This document shows, piece after piece, positions 1-5,660 of a stretch of DNA of 6,063 nucleotides. The notes under the pieces were generated by a model. That model made no database searches. It saw only the letters and a list, made by a program, of their open reading frames with translations, and was not told the origin of the DNA. The DNA comes from Nocardia sp. GTDB lineage: Bacteria > Actinomycetota > Actinomycetes > Mycobacteriales > Mycobacteriaceae. The DNA lies in the NCBI GenBank assembly GCA_017354515.1, contig JAFMQT010000299.1, positions 1 through 6,063 on the forward strand. Direction: 5' to 3'. The first letter of the stretch is position 1. The number at the start of each line of letters is the position of its first letter. The position numbers and the translations under genes are program-made.

Positions 1-1075
1 GGGTATTGACGTTCAGCGTGATCGCGGCGTAGGTCTCGGTGGTCGAGTTCGGGTCGAAACCCTCCTCGTCGAGCAGGCCGACCACCTTTTCACTGCCCTG
101 CCAGCCGGGTCCGTACTGACCGCGGGCGGTGGTCTCCTCGAGCGGTTCGACCAGTTTGGTGGCCGAGAGCACCTTGAGTTTCTCGACCTGCAACTGACGC
201 GGGGAGAAACTGACCGGGTCCTCCATCGCGGTCAGCGCCAGCAACTGCAGCAGATGGTTCTGGATGACATCGCGGGCGGCGCCGATACCGTCGTAATAGC
301 CCGCGCGCCCGCCCAATCCGATGTCCTCGGCCATGGTGATCTGCACGTGGTCGACGAAACCGGCATTCCAGATCGGCTCGAACAGTTCGTTTGCGAAGCG
401 CAGTGCCAGCAGATTCTGCACCGTCTCCTTGCCGAGGTAGTGATCGATCCGGAAGACCGTCTCCTCCGGGAACACCCGGTTGACCAGAGCGTTGAGCTCC
501 TGTCCGCTGCGCAGATCGTGCCCGAACGGTTTCTCGATCACCACTCGCCGCCACGGCCGAGGTTCGGTCTCGCCGGGTTCGGCCGGTTTGGCGAGCCCGG
601 TGCGCGAGAGCTGCTCGAGCACCAGGGGGAACGCGTTCGGCGGAATCGACAGGTAGAAGGCGTGATTGCCGCCGGTGCCGCGTTCGGTGTCGAGTTTGTG
701 CAGGGTTTGCGCGAGCGCGGTGAAGGCCTCGTCGTCCTCGAAGGTGCCCTGCACGAAGCGGATCCCCTCCGAGAGTTGATCCCAGACCTCCTGGCGGAAG
801 GGGGTTCTCGCGTGTTCCTTGACCGAATCCAGGACCACCTGGGCGAAGTCCTCATCGGCGTAGTCGCGGCGGGCGAAGCCGACCAGCGCGAAACCCGGGG
901 GCAGTAGCCCCCGGTTCGCGAGGTCGTAGATGGCCGGCATCAATTTCTTGCGTGACAGATCGCCTGTCACCCCGAAGATCACCATGCTGCACGGTCCGGC
1001 GATGCGGGGCAGCCGCTTATCACGCTCTTCGCGCAGCGGATTTCCCGGGGCGACCGGATTGTTCTGGCCGGCCAT
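1..1075 (-). CDS. zwf: Glucose-6-phosphate 1-dehydrogenase, N-terminal 358 residues (cut by window edge)
   Basis: Cytosolic enzyme that oxidises glucose 6-phosphate to 6-phosphogluconolactone and reduces NADP+; it is the entry step of the oxidative pentose phosphate pathway. Seen in the translation: the Rossmann nucleotide-binding motif GVTGDLSRKK at residues 35-44, EKPFG at 181-185, the active-site signature RIDHYLGKE at 209-217 (D211, H212, K216), and IQNH at 271-274, whose His matches the known catalytic base of the family. The family is usually about 510 residues, so roughly 150 C-terminal residues lie beyond position 1; the reading frame is open at the edge. The ATG at 1075 is chosen because it begins 4 nt after the tal stop and gives the expected N-terminus (MAGQNNPVAPG, then RLPRIAGPC). 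Only a weak GGAAA (1087-1091) precedes it, 11 nt away, so translation probably depends on coupling to tal. It is the third gene of the operon. The sequence closely resembles mycobacterial Zwf2 as recalled. Confidence 0.97.
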   Translation of the reverse strand, partial: MAGQNNPVAPGNPLREERDKRLPRIAGPCSMVIFGVTGDLSRKKLMPAIYDLANRGLLPPGFALVGFARRDYADEDFAQVVLDSVKEHARTPFRQEVWDQLSEGIRFVQGTFEDDEAFTALAQTLHKLDTERGTGGNHAFYLSIPPNAFPLVLEQLSRTGLAKPAEPGETEPRPWRRVVIEKPFGHDLRSGQELNALVNRVFPEETVFRIDHYLGKETVQNLLALRFANELFEPIWNAGFVDHVQITMAEDIGLGGRAGYYDGIGAARDVIQNHLLQLLALTAMEDPVSFSPRQLQVEKLKVLSATKLVEPLEETTARGQYGPGWQGSEKVVGLLDEEGFDPNSTTETYAAITLNVNT

Positions 1076-1079
1076 CGGA

Positions 1080-2213
1080 TCAGCTGTTTCCGGTGCTCTT
1101 CAGCTCGGCGGCGGTCGCGGTCAGCAACTCTTCCCACGACTTCTCGAACTTCTCCACGCCTTCGCGCTCGAGGACGAGGAAGACATCGTCGAGATCGATG
1201 CCGACATCGGTCAGTGCGTCGAAGACCGCCTGGGCCTGCTCCGCGGTGCCGGAGACGGTGTCCCCGCGCAGCTCACCGTGGTCGGCGAAGGCCTCGAGGG
1301 TCTTCTCCGGCAGGGTGTTGACGGTATCGGGGGCCACCAGTTCGGTGATGTACATAGTGTCCGGGTAGTCCGGGTTCTTCACACCGGTGGATGCCCACAG
1401 CGGGCGCTGTTTGGTGGCGCCGCCGGACTTGGCCAGATGGGTGTACGTGGAGGTGTGCTCACCACCGGAGAACGCGTCCTGATAGGCCGCGTAGGCCAGC
1501 CGCGCATTGGCGATGCCGGCCTTACCGCGCAGTTCGAGCGCTTCGGGGCTGCCGATCTGCTCGAGCCGCTTATCGATTTCGGAGTCCACCCGCGAGACGA
1601 AGAACGAAGCGACCGAATGGATCCGGGCCAGGTCGTGGCCGGCGATCTGCGCCCGGCGCACACCATCCAGATACGAGCCCATCACGCTGCGGTAGCGCGA
1701 TACCGAGAAGATCAGGGTGACATTGACGCTGATGCCCTCGGCGATGACGCGGGTGATCGCGGGCAGGCCCGCCTCGGTGGCCGGGATCTTGATGAACAGG
1801 TTCGGCCGGTCGACGATCTTCCACAGCTCGATCGCCTGCGCGACGGTCTTGTCGGTGTCGAAGGCCAGGCGTGGGTCGACCTCGATCGACACCCGGCCGT
1901 CCTTGCCGCCGCTGGCCTCGAAGACCTCGGTCAGCACATCGCAGGCCGCGCGGACATCGTCGGTGGTGATGGTGCGGATGGCCGCGTCCACGTCGGCGCC
2001 CTGGGCGGCGAGTTCGCGGACCTGGTCGTCGTAGGCGTGGCCCTTGCTCAGGGCACCCTGGAAGATCGTCGGGTTGGTGGTGACGCCGACGACACCGCGG
2101 GTGGCGATGAGTTCGGCGAGGTTACCGGAATTGATCCGGTCGCGCGACAGATCGTCGAGCCACACCGACACGCCTGCTGCAGACAGTGTGGCGAGATTCT
2201 CGTTCTGTGCCAT
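1080..2213 (-). CDS. tal: Transaldolase, 377 aa
   Basis: Cytosolic enzyme of the non-oxidative pentose phosphate pathway. It moves a dihydroxyacetone unit from sedoheptulose 7-phosphate to glyceraldehyde 3-phosphate, giving erythrose 4-phosphate and fructose 6-phosphate. Seen: WLDDLSR at residues 18-24 (catalytic Asp region), VTTNPTIF at 44-51, SIEVDPRLAFDT at 109-120 (E111 matches the catalytic Glu of E. coli TalB), and LFIKIPAT at 139-146 with K142 as the Schiff-base lysine. The length fits the long actinobacterial transaldolases (about 370 residues). The ATG at 2213 starts 6 nt after the tkt stop. Its ribosome-binding site AAGGGA (2223-2228, 9 nt upstream) is formed by the last tkt codons, which points to translational coupling. 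zwf begins 4 nt after its stop. The protein appears intact, with no missing key residue. Confidence 0.97.
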   Translation of the reverse strand: MAQNENLATLSAAGVSVWLDDLSRDRINSGNLAELIATRGVVGVTTNPTIFQGALSKGHAYDDQVRELAAQGADVDAAIRTITTDDVRAACDVLTEVFEASGGKDGRVSIEVDPRLAFDTDKTVAQAIELWKIVDRPNLFIKIPATEAGLPAITRVIAEGISVNVTLIFSVSRYRSVMGSYLDGVRRAQIAGHDLARIHSVASFFVSRVDSEIDKRLEQIGSPEALELRGKAGIANARLAYAAYQDAFSGGEHTSTYTHLAKSGGATKQRPLWASTGVKNPDYPDTMYITELVAPDTVNTLPEKTLEAFADHGELRGDTVSGTAEQAQAVFDALTDVGIDLDDVFLVLEREGVEKFEKSWEELLTATAAELKSTGNS

Positions 2214-2219
2214 GGGTTT

Positions 2220-4364
2220 TTATCCCTTCACCTTGTTCAGTGAACGCTGGGCGGCATCGATAACGGCCTCTTCGGTGAAGCCGAACTCGCGGAACAGGGT
2301 CTTGTAATCGGCGGAGGCGCCGAAGTGTTCGATCGAGACGTTCTCACCGGCGCTACCGGTGAAGCGCTGCCACGGCATCGCGATCCCGGCCTCGACGGTG
2401 ACGCGGGCGGTGACCTGCGGGGGCAGCACCTCGTCGCGATACGCCTGATCCTGAGCGTCGAACCATTCCACGCAGGGCATGGATACCACCCGGGTGCCGA
2501 TGCCCTTCTCCTCGAGCCTAGTACGTGCGGCCACCGCCAGGTGCAGTTCCGAACCGGTACCGATCAGGATGACCTGCGGTGTCGCGGTGGAGGATTCGGC
2601 CAGGATGTAGCCGCCGCGCGAGACGCCCTCGTAGCTGGTGCCCTCCAGGGTCGGCACGTTCTGGCGGGTCAGTGCCAGCGCCGACGGGCCGTCCGTATGC
2701 GGATGTTCGGCCGGCACGAAATGCGAACGCTGCTCGGCGCTTTCGAGTTCGAGGATGGTGCGCCAGGCGTGCACGGTCTCGTTGGCATCGCCCGGGCGGA
2801 CCACGTTCAGGCCGGGGATGGCCCGCAACGCCGCCAGATGTTCGATCGGCTGATGGGTCGGCCCGTCCTCGCCGAGGCCGATCGAGTCGTGGGTCCAGAC
2901 GTAGATCGCCGGAACCCGCATCAGCGCGGCCAGCCGTACCGCCGGGCGCATGTAGTCCGAGAACACCAGGAAGGTGCCGCCGTAGGGGCGGGTCGGGCCG
3001 TGCAGGGCGATACCGTTGAGGATCGAGCCCATCGCGTGCTCACGCACCCCGAAATGCAGTGTGCGGCCGTAGGGCTGGGCCTTGAACATTCCGGTCGAGA
3101 TCGACTCCGGCCCGAAGCTGGGCGAATCCGGCATCGTGGTGTTGTTGGATTCGGCCAGGTCTGCCGAACCACCCCACAGCTCGGGGAGTACCGGTGCGAG
3201 CGCGGCCAGCACCTTGCCCGAGGCCTTGCGGGTGGCAACACCCGCGGGGTCGGCCTCGAAACTGGGCAGGGCGTCGGCCCAGCCCTGCGGCAGCCGGCGC
3301 TGCGTCAGCCGGTCGAACAGGGCCTTGTTCTCGGGATTGGCCTGCGCCCAGGCGTCGAAGCCCTCCTGCCACTGCGCCCGCGCGCGCTTGGCGCGATCGG
3401 CGGCATTGGTCCGGGTGTGGGCGATGATGTCCTCGTCGACCACGAAGCTCTGGCCCGGATCGAAGCCCAGGGCCTGCTTGACACCGGCGACCTCGTCGGT
3501 CCCCAGGGCGGCGCCGTGCGCGGCTCCGGTGTTCATCTTGTTCGGCGCCGGATAGCCGATGACGGTGCGCAGCACGATCAGCGTCGGCTTGTCGGTGACG
3601 GCCTTACCGGCCTCGATCGCGGCGAGGATGCCGGTGACGTTCTCGCCGCCGTCGACGTGGCGGACATCCCAGCCGTAGGCCTCGTAGCGGGCGGCGGTGT
3701 CCTCCGACAGCGCGATCGAGGTGTCGTCCTCGATCGAGATCTTGTTGTCGTCGTAGACGACGACCAGGTTGCCGAGCTGCTGGGTACCGGCCAGCGAACA
3801 CGCCTCGGAGGTGACGCCCTCCTCGATATCGCCGTCGGAGGCGATGACGTAGATGAAGTGGTCGAACGGGCTGGTGCCGGGGGCGGCGGCCGGATCGAAC
3901 AGGCCGCGCTCACGCCGGGCGGCCATGGCCATACCCACGGCGGAGGCCAGACCCTGGCCCAGCGGACCGGTCGTGATCTCGACACCCTTGGTGTGCCGGA
4001 ATTCCGGGTGGCCGGGGGTCAGTGAACCCCACTTGCGCAGGTTGCGCAGATCGTCGAGTTCGAGGCCGGAGCCCGACAGGTACAGCTGGATGTACTGGGT
4101 GAGGCTGGAATGCCCGCACGACAGGACGAACCGGTCGCGGCCGACCCACTCGGGATCGGCCGGGTCGTAACGCATCACCCGCTGGTACAGCGAATACGCC
4201 AGCGGCGCAAGGCTCATCGCGGTGCCGGGGTGGCCGTTGCCGGCGGCCTGTACGGCGTCGGCGGCCAGCACCCGGACGGTGTCGACGGCCTTGGTGTCGG
4301 CATCGGTCCATTCGGCCGGATGTGCTGGTTGGATGAGTGCGCGGATGTCGTCTGTGACTGACAC
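2220..4364 (-). CDS. tkt: Transketolase, 714 aa, GTG start
   Basis: Thiamine-diphosphate and Mg-dependent enzyme that transfers two-carbon ketol units between sugar phosphates; it links the pentose phosphate pathway with glycolysis. Residues, numbered from the GTG: GNGHPG at 42-47, GHSS at 84-87, GPLGQG at 133-138, the ThDP/metal motif SDGDIEEG (176-183) ending in YDDNKISI (204-211), the catalytic Glu in GVREHAM (E442), and HDSIGLGEDGPTHQP (492-506) of the pyrimidine-binding domain. Length is normal for the family (about 660-715). An in-frame ATG lies 12 codons upstream (4400) but has no ribosome-binding site. The GTG at 4364 has AGGAGA 9 nt upstream and gives the expected actinobacterial N-terminus, so it is preferred. 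This is the first gene of the tkt-tal-zwf operon, read divergently from ctaB. A short segment at 541-558 (ESAEQRSHF...HTD) before GPSALALTRQ looks longer than in homologues I recall. Confidence 0.97.
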   Translation of the reverse strand: MSVTDDIRALIQPAHPAEWTDADTKAVDTVRVLAADAVQAAGNGHPGTAMSLAPLAYSLYQRVMRYDPADPEWVGRDRFVLSCGHSSLTQYIQLYLSGSGLELDDLRNLRKWGSLTPGHPEFRHTKGVEITTGPLGQGLASAVGMAMAARRERGLFDPAAAPGTSPFDHFIYVIASDGDIEEGVTSEACSLAGTQQLGNLVVVYDDNKISIEDDTSIALSEDTAARYEAYGWDVRHVDGGENVTGILAAIEAGKAVTDKPTLIVLRTVIGYPAPNKMNTGAAHGAALGTDEVAGVKQALGFDPGQSFVVDEDIIAHTRTNAADRAKRARAQWQEGFDAWAQANPENKALFDRLTQRRLPQGWADALPSFEADPAGVATRKASGKVLAALAPVLPELWGGSADLAESNNTTMPDSPSFGPESISTGMFKAQPYGRTLHFGVREHAMGSILNGIALHGPTRPYGGTFLVFSDYMRPAVRLAALMRVPAIYVWTHDSIGLGEDGPTHQPIEHLAALRAIPGLNVVRPGDANETVHAWRTILELESAEQRSHFVPAEHPHTDGPSALALTRQNVPTLEGTSYEGVSRGGYILAESSTATPQVILIGTGSELHLAVAARTRLEEKGIGTRVVSMPCVEWFDAQDQAYRDEVLPPQVTARVTVEAGIAMPWQRFTGSAGENVSIEHFGASADYKTLFREFGFTEEAVIDAAQRSLNKVKG

Positions 4365-4373
4365 GACCGAGGT

Positions 4374-4379
4374 TCTCCT
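4374..4379 (-). promoter_or_regulatory. Ribosome-binding site of tkt
   Basis: AGGAGA on the minus strand, 9 nt upstream of the GTG at 4364. It decides the tkt start: the site lies inside the extra 12 codons that would be read from the ATG at 4400, and that ATG is preceded only by C-rich sequence. Confidence 0.85.
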
Positions 4380-4407
4380 GACCTTCTCGGGTAGGTACAT
4401 AAGGGCG

Positions 4408-4430
4408 GGTTGTGGGATGCACCCACCACC
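4408..4430. promoter_or_regulatory. 23-bp imperfect palindrome, possible operator at the tkt promoter
   Basis: Arms GGT-T-GTGGG and CCCAC-C-ACC flank ATGCA. The inner GTGGG/CCCAC arms are perfect, and the outer GGT/ACC pair again after one mismatch, so 8 of 11 positions per arm are complementary. The site covers the inner end of the candidate -10 and the predicted tkt start site, where a bound repressor would block transcription. No regulator can be named from the sequence. A role as an RNA hairpin is less likely, because transcription would start near its centre. Confidence 0.4.
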
Positions 4431-4456
4431 CTAGAGGTGTCCGGATCGGTGGGACA
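4428..4456 (-). promoter_or_regulatory. Candidate promoter of the tkt-tal-zwf operon
   Basis: On the minus strand TAGGGT (4433 to 4428) fits the actinobacterial TANNNT -10 pattern. A weak -35-like TGTCCC (4456 to 4451) lies 17 bp upstream. The expected transcription start is near 4421, which gives a leader of about 57 nt before the tkt GTG. The -35 match is poor, which is common in these organisms, so the call rests mainly on the -10 and its position. The -10 is overlapped by the palindrome at 4408-4430. Confidence 0.45.
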
Positions 4457-4503
4457 GGGGAACCCTGCGGCCGCACCCCGTGCAGGTATTGCAGGCCCGC
4501 CGG

Positions 4504-4524
4504 TCTACCATCGTCTGTAGTAGA
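4504..4524. repeat. Imperfect inverted repeat in the ctaB upstream region
   Basis: TCTAC (4504-4508) and GTAGA (4520-4524) form complementary arms around an 11-nt centre; two further inner positions also pair, giving 7 of 10 pairs in a 21-bp dyad. It overlaps TACCAT (4506-4511), which fits TANNNT and could be the ctaB -10, although I see no convincing -35. It lies 128 bp before the ctaB start and about 70 bp behind the tkt -10. An operator role is inference; the CTAC/GTAG arms loosely recall BlaI/CopY-family sites, but the spacing does not match well. Confidence 0.3.
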
Positions 4525-4542
4525 GGCTGCGCCGCCCGCGCC

Positions 4543-4601
4543 GCGCTCTGCGGTGACAGCGGAATCGGCTGCGCGGGAATCCTCACCGGAACCCAGAGCG
4601 C
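4543..4601 (+). promoter_or_regulatory. Folded 5' leader of ctaB: nested hairpin
   Basis: Three stems are nested in 59 nt. The outer stem pairs GCGCTCTG (4543-4550) with CAGAGCGC (4594-4601), 8 perfect pairs. The middle stem pairs CGGTGA (4551-4556) with TCACCG (4583-4588), 6 perfect pairs, and stacks directly on the outer stem on its 5' side with a 5-nt bulge (4589-4593) on the other. The inner stem pairs CAGC (4557-4560) with GCTG (4568-4571), 4 pairs, again directly adjacent on the 5' side. The structure ends 40 nt before the ctaB ribosome-binding site. It does not match riboswitch classes that I can check by eye. A role in attenuation, RNA stability or protein binding is inference. Confidence 0.4.
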
Positions 4602-4641
4602 CGCCCCGTTGCCTTCCTACCGGATCGATGCACCACCTGCG

Positions 4642-4647
4642 AGGAGA
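4642..4647 (+). promoter_or_regulatory. Ribosome-binding site of ctaB
   Basis: AGGAGA, 4 nt (5 nt from AGGAG) before the GTG at 4652. It fixes the ctaB start at this GTG rather than the in-frame ATG at 4628, which lies upstream of the site and has no purine-rich sequence before it. Confidence 0.85.
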
Positions 4648-4651
4648 TACA

Positions 4652-5638
4652 GTGCGGATTGGGCAACAGCCGGGTGACGCGCATGGCTCCTCCGCGACGG
4701 CGCTCGCCGATCGGGTTCCGGGCAGCGGCCCGCTGTCGACCCTGGCGCGCCGAGTACTGGCCTATATCGCGCTGACCAAACCGCGTGTCATCGAACTGCT
4801 GCTGGTCGCCACGATCCCGACGATGCTGCTGGCCCACCGCGGCCATGTCGACATCCGGTTGATCGCGGCCACCCTGTTCGGTGGCTGGATGGGCGCCGCC
4901 AGCGCCAACACGCTCAACTGCGTGGCCGACGCCGATATCGACAAGATGATGAAGCGCACCTCCAAGCGCCCGCTGGCGCGGGACGCGGTGCCCACCCGCA
5001 ACGCGTTCGTCTTCGGCGTGGCGCTGGGGCTGGGCTCGTTCGCCTGGCTGTGGTGGCAGGCGAATCTGCTCTCCGGCGCGCTGGTCGTGGCGACGATTCT
5101 GTTCTACGTCTTCGTCTACACGCTCGGCCTCAAACGCCGGACCTCCCAGAATGTGGTGTGGGGCGGCGCCGCCGGCTGTATGCCCGCGCTGGTGGGCTGG
5201 TCAGCGGTGACCGGAACCATCGGCTGGCCGGCGATCGTGCTGTTCGCGGTCATCTTCTTCTGGACGCCGCCGCACACCTGGGCACTGGCCATGCGCTACA
5301 AGGACGACTACCGCGCGGCCGGGGTGCCGATGCTGCCGGTGGTTGCCACCGAACGCAAGGTCACCAAGCAGATCGTCATCTACACCTGGTTGACCGTCCT
5401 CGCGACGCTGGCCCTGATCCCGGCCACCGGGCCGATCTACGCGGCCGTGGCGATCGTGGCCGGTGCCTGGTTCCTGCTGATGGCCCACCAGCTGTATTCC
5501 GGCGTGCACAAGGGCGCGTCGGTGCAGCCGCTGCGACTGTTCCTGCAGTCCAACAACTATCTGGCCGTCGTGTTCTGCGGTTTGGCCGTGGACTCGGTGC
5601 TGGGGTGGAACACCCTGGGCTCCACCCTGTTCCACTGA
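4652..5638 (+). CDS. ctaB: Protoheme IX farnesyltransferase (heme O synthase), 328 aa, GTG start
   Basis: Integral membrane prenyltransferase of the UbiA family. It joins the farnesyl group of farnesyl diphosphate to the 2-vinyl group of heme B, making heme O, the precursor of heme A for aa3-type cytochrome c oxidase. Seen: a hydrophilic N-terminus of about 35 residues, LTKPRVIELLL at 41-51, the diphosphate/Mg-binding motif N89-xxx-D93-xxx-D97 followed by KRTSKRPL (101-108), and the second conserved loop RYKDDYRAAGVPMLPV at 215-230. About nine hydrophobic segments fit the family (roughly 47-61, 68-88, 117-136, 139-159, 165-187, 192-209, 241-258, 261-280, 300-317). The frame stays open back to 4412, but the GTG with AGGAGA just before it gives the normal family length. 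It is divergent from tkt, an arrangement recalled from mycobacteria and corynebacteria. Its last codons form one copy of an 18-bp tandem repeat. Confidence 0.96.
   Translation: MRIGQQPGDAHGSSATALADRVPGSGPLSTLARRVLAYIALTKPRVIELLLVATIPTMLLAHRGHVDIRLIAATLFGGWMGAASANTLNCVADADIDKMMKRTSKRPLARDAVPTRNAFVFGVALGLGSFAWLWWQANLLSGALVVATILFYVFVYTLGLKRRTSQNVVWGGAAGCMPALVGWSAVTGTIGWPAIVLFAVIFFWTPPHTWALAMRYKDDYRAAGVPMLPVVATERKVTKQIVIYTWLTVLATLALIPATGPIYAAVAIVAGAWFLLMAHQLYSGVHKGASVQPLRLFLQSNNYLAVVFCGLAVDSVLGWNTLGSTLFH
5603..5627 (-). terminator. Hairpin downstream of the minus-strand membrane protein gene
   Basis: GGGTGGA (5603-5609) and TCCACCC (5621-5627) pair perfectly over 7 bp around an 11-nt loop. A competing GGGTG-GAA-CACCC hairpin (5603-5615) uses the same left arm. 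On the minus strand it starts 31 nt past the stop of the 5659-6063 gene, so it could end that transcript. It has no T-rich tail and lies within the last ctaB codons, so coding constraint could also explain it. Confidence 0.3.
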
Positions 5639-5660
5639 TCGGCACCCTGTTCCACTGATC
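5623..5660. repeat. Tandem duplication: two 18-bp copies, 20-bp period, at the convergent gene ends
   Basis: CACCCTGTTCCACTGATC occurs at 5623-5640 and again at 5643-5660, identical, separated by GG. The first copy encodes the end of CtaB (Leu-Phe-His-stop). The second copy fills the space between the two genes and supplies part of the TGATCA in which the minus-strand gene has its stop. A third CACCCTG lies at 5611-5617. Confidence 0.9.

Noticed and set aside
254..907. Plus-strand open frame opposite zwf
   Set aside because: The minus strand here encodes G6PDH with all active-site motifs; the antisense product has no recognisable features.
930..2243. Long open frame on the plus strand opposite tal (437 codons)
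   Set aside because: It is a shadow of tal and the start of zwf; it has no domain and spans the boundary of two real genes.
2325..4025. Long open frame on the plus strand opposite tkt (566 codons)
   Set aside because: It is antisense to an intact transketolase. High-GC codon usage leaves stop-free frames on the opposite strand, and the translation is Arg/Gly/Val-rich with no recognisable domain.
4365..4400. Twelve-codon N-terminal extension of Tkt from the ATG at 4400
   Set aside because: No ribosome-binding site before the ATG, and the strong AGGAGA for the GTG at 4364 lies inside the extension.
4459..4463. GGAAC as an ECF sigma-factor -35 on the plus strand
   Set aside because: No GTT-type -10 occurs at the required 16-19 bp spacing.
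4543..4601. Known riboswitch (TPP, cobalamin, FMN, glycine, fluoride and similar) in the ctaB leader
   Set aside because: None of the conserved core sequences that I can recall is present; only the base-paired shape is seen.
4412..4651. Eighty-codon in-frame extension of CtaB, or the ATG start at 4628
   Set aside because: The extension overlaps the divergent promoter, is rich in Pro, Arg and Cys without family similarity, and has no ribosome-binding site. The GTG at 4652 has one and gives the usual length.
4480..4677. Possible 65-codon leader peptide overlapping the ctaB start
   Set aside because: The GTG start has no ribosome-binding site, the composition looks like translated non-coding DNA, and it runs across the folded leader.
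5050..5658. Second plus-strand frame within ctaB ending in the duplicated repeat
   Set aside because: It is an out-of-frame shadow of ctaB, ending like CtaB only because the tandem repeat shifts the same codons into its frame.
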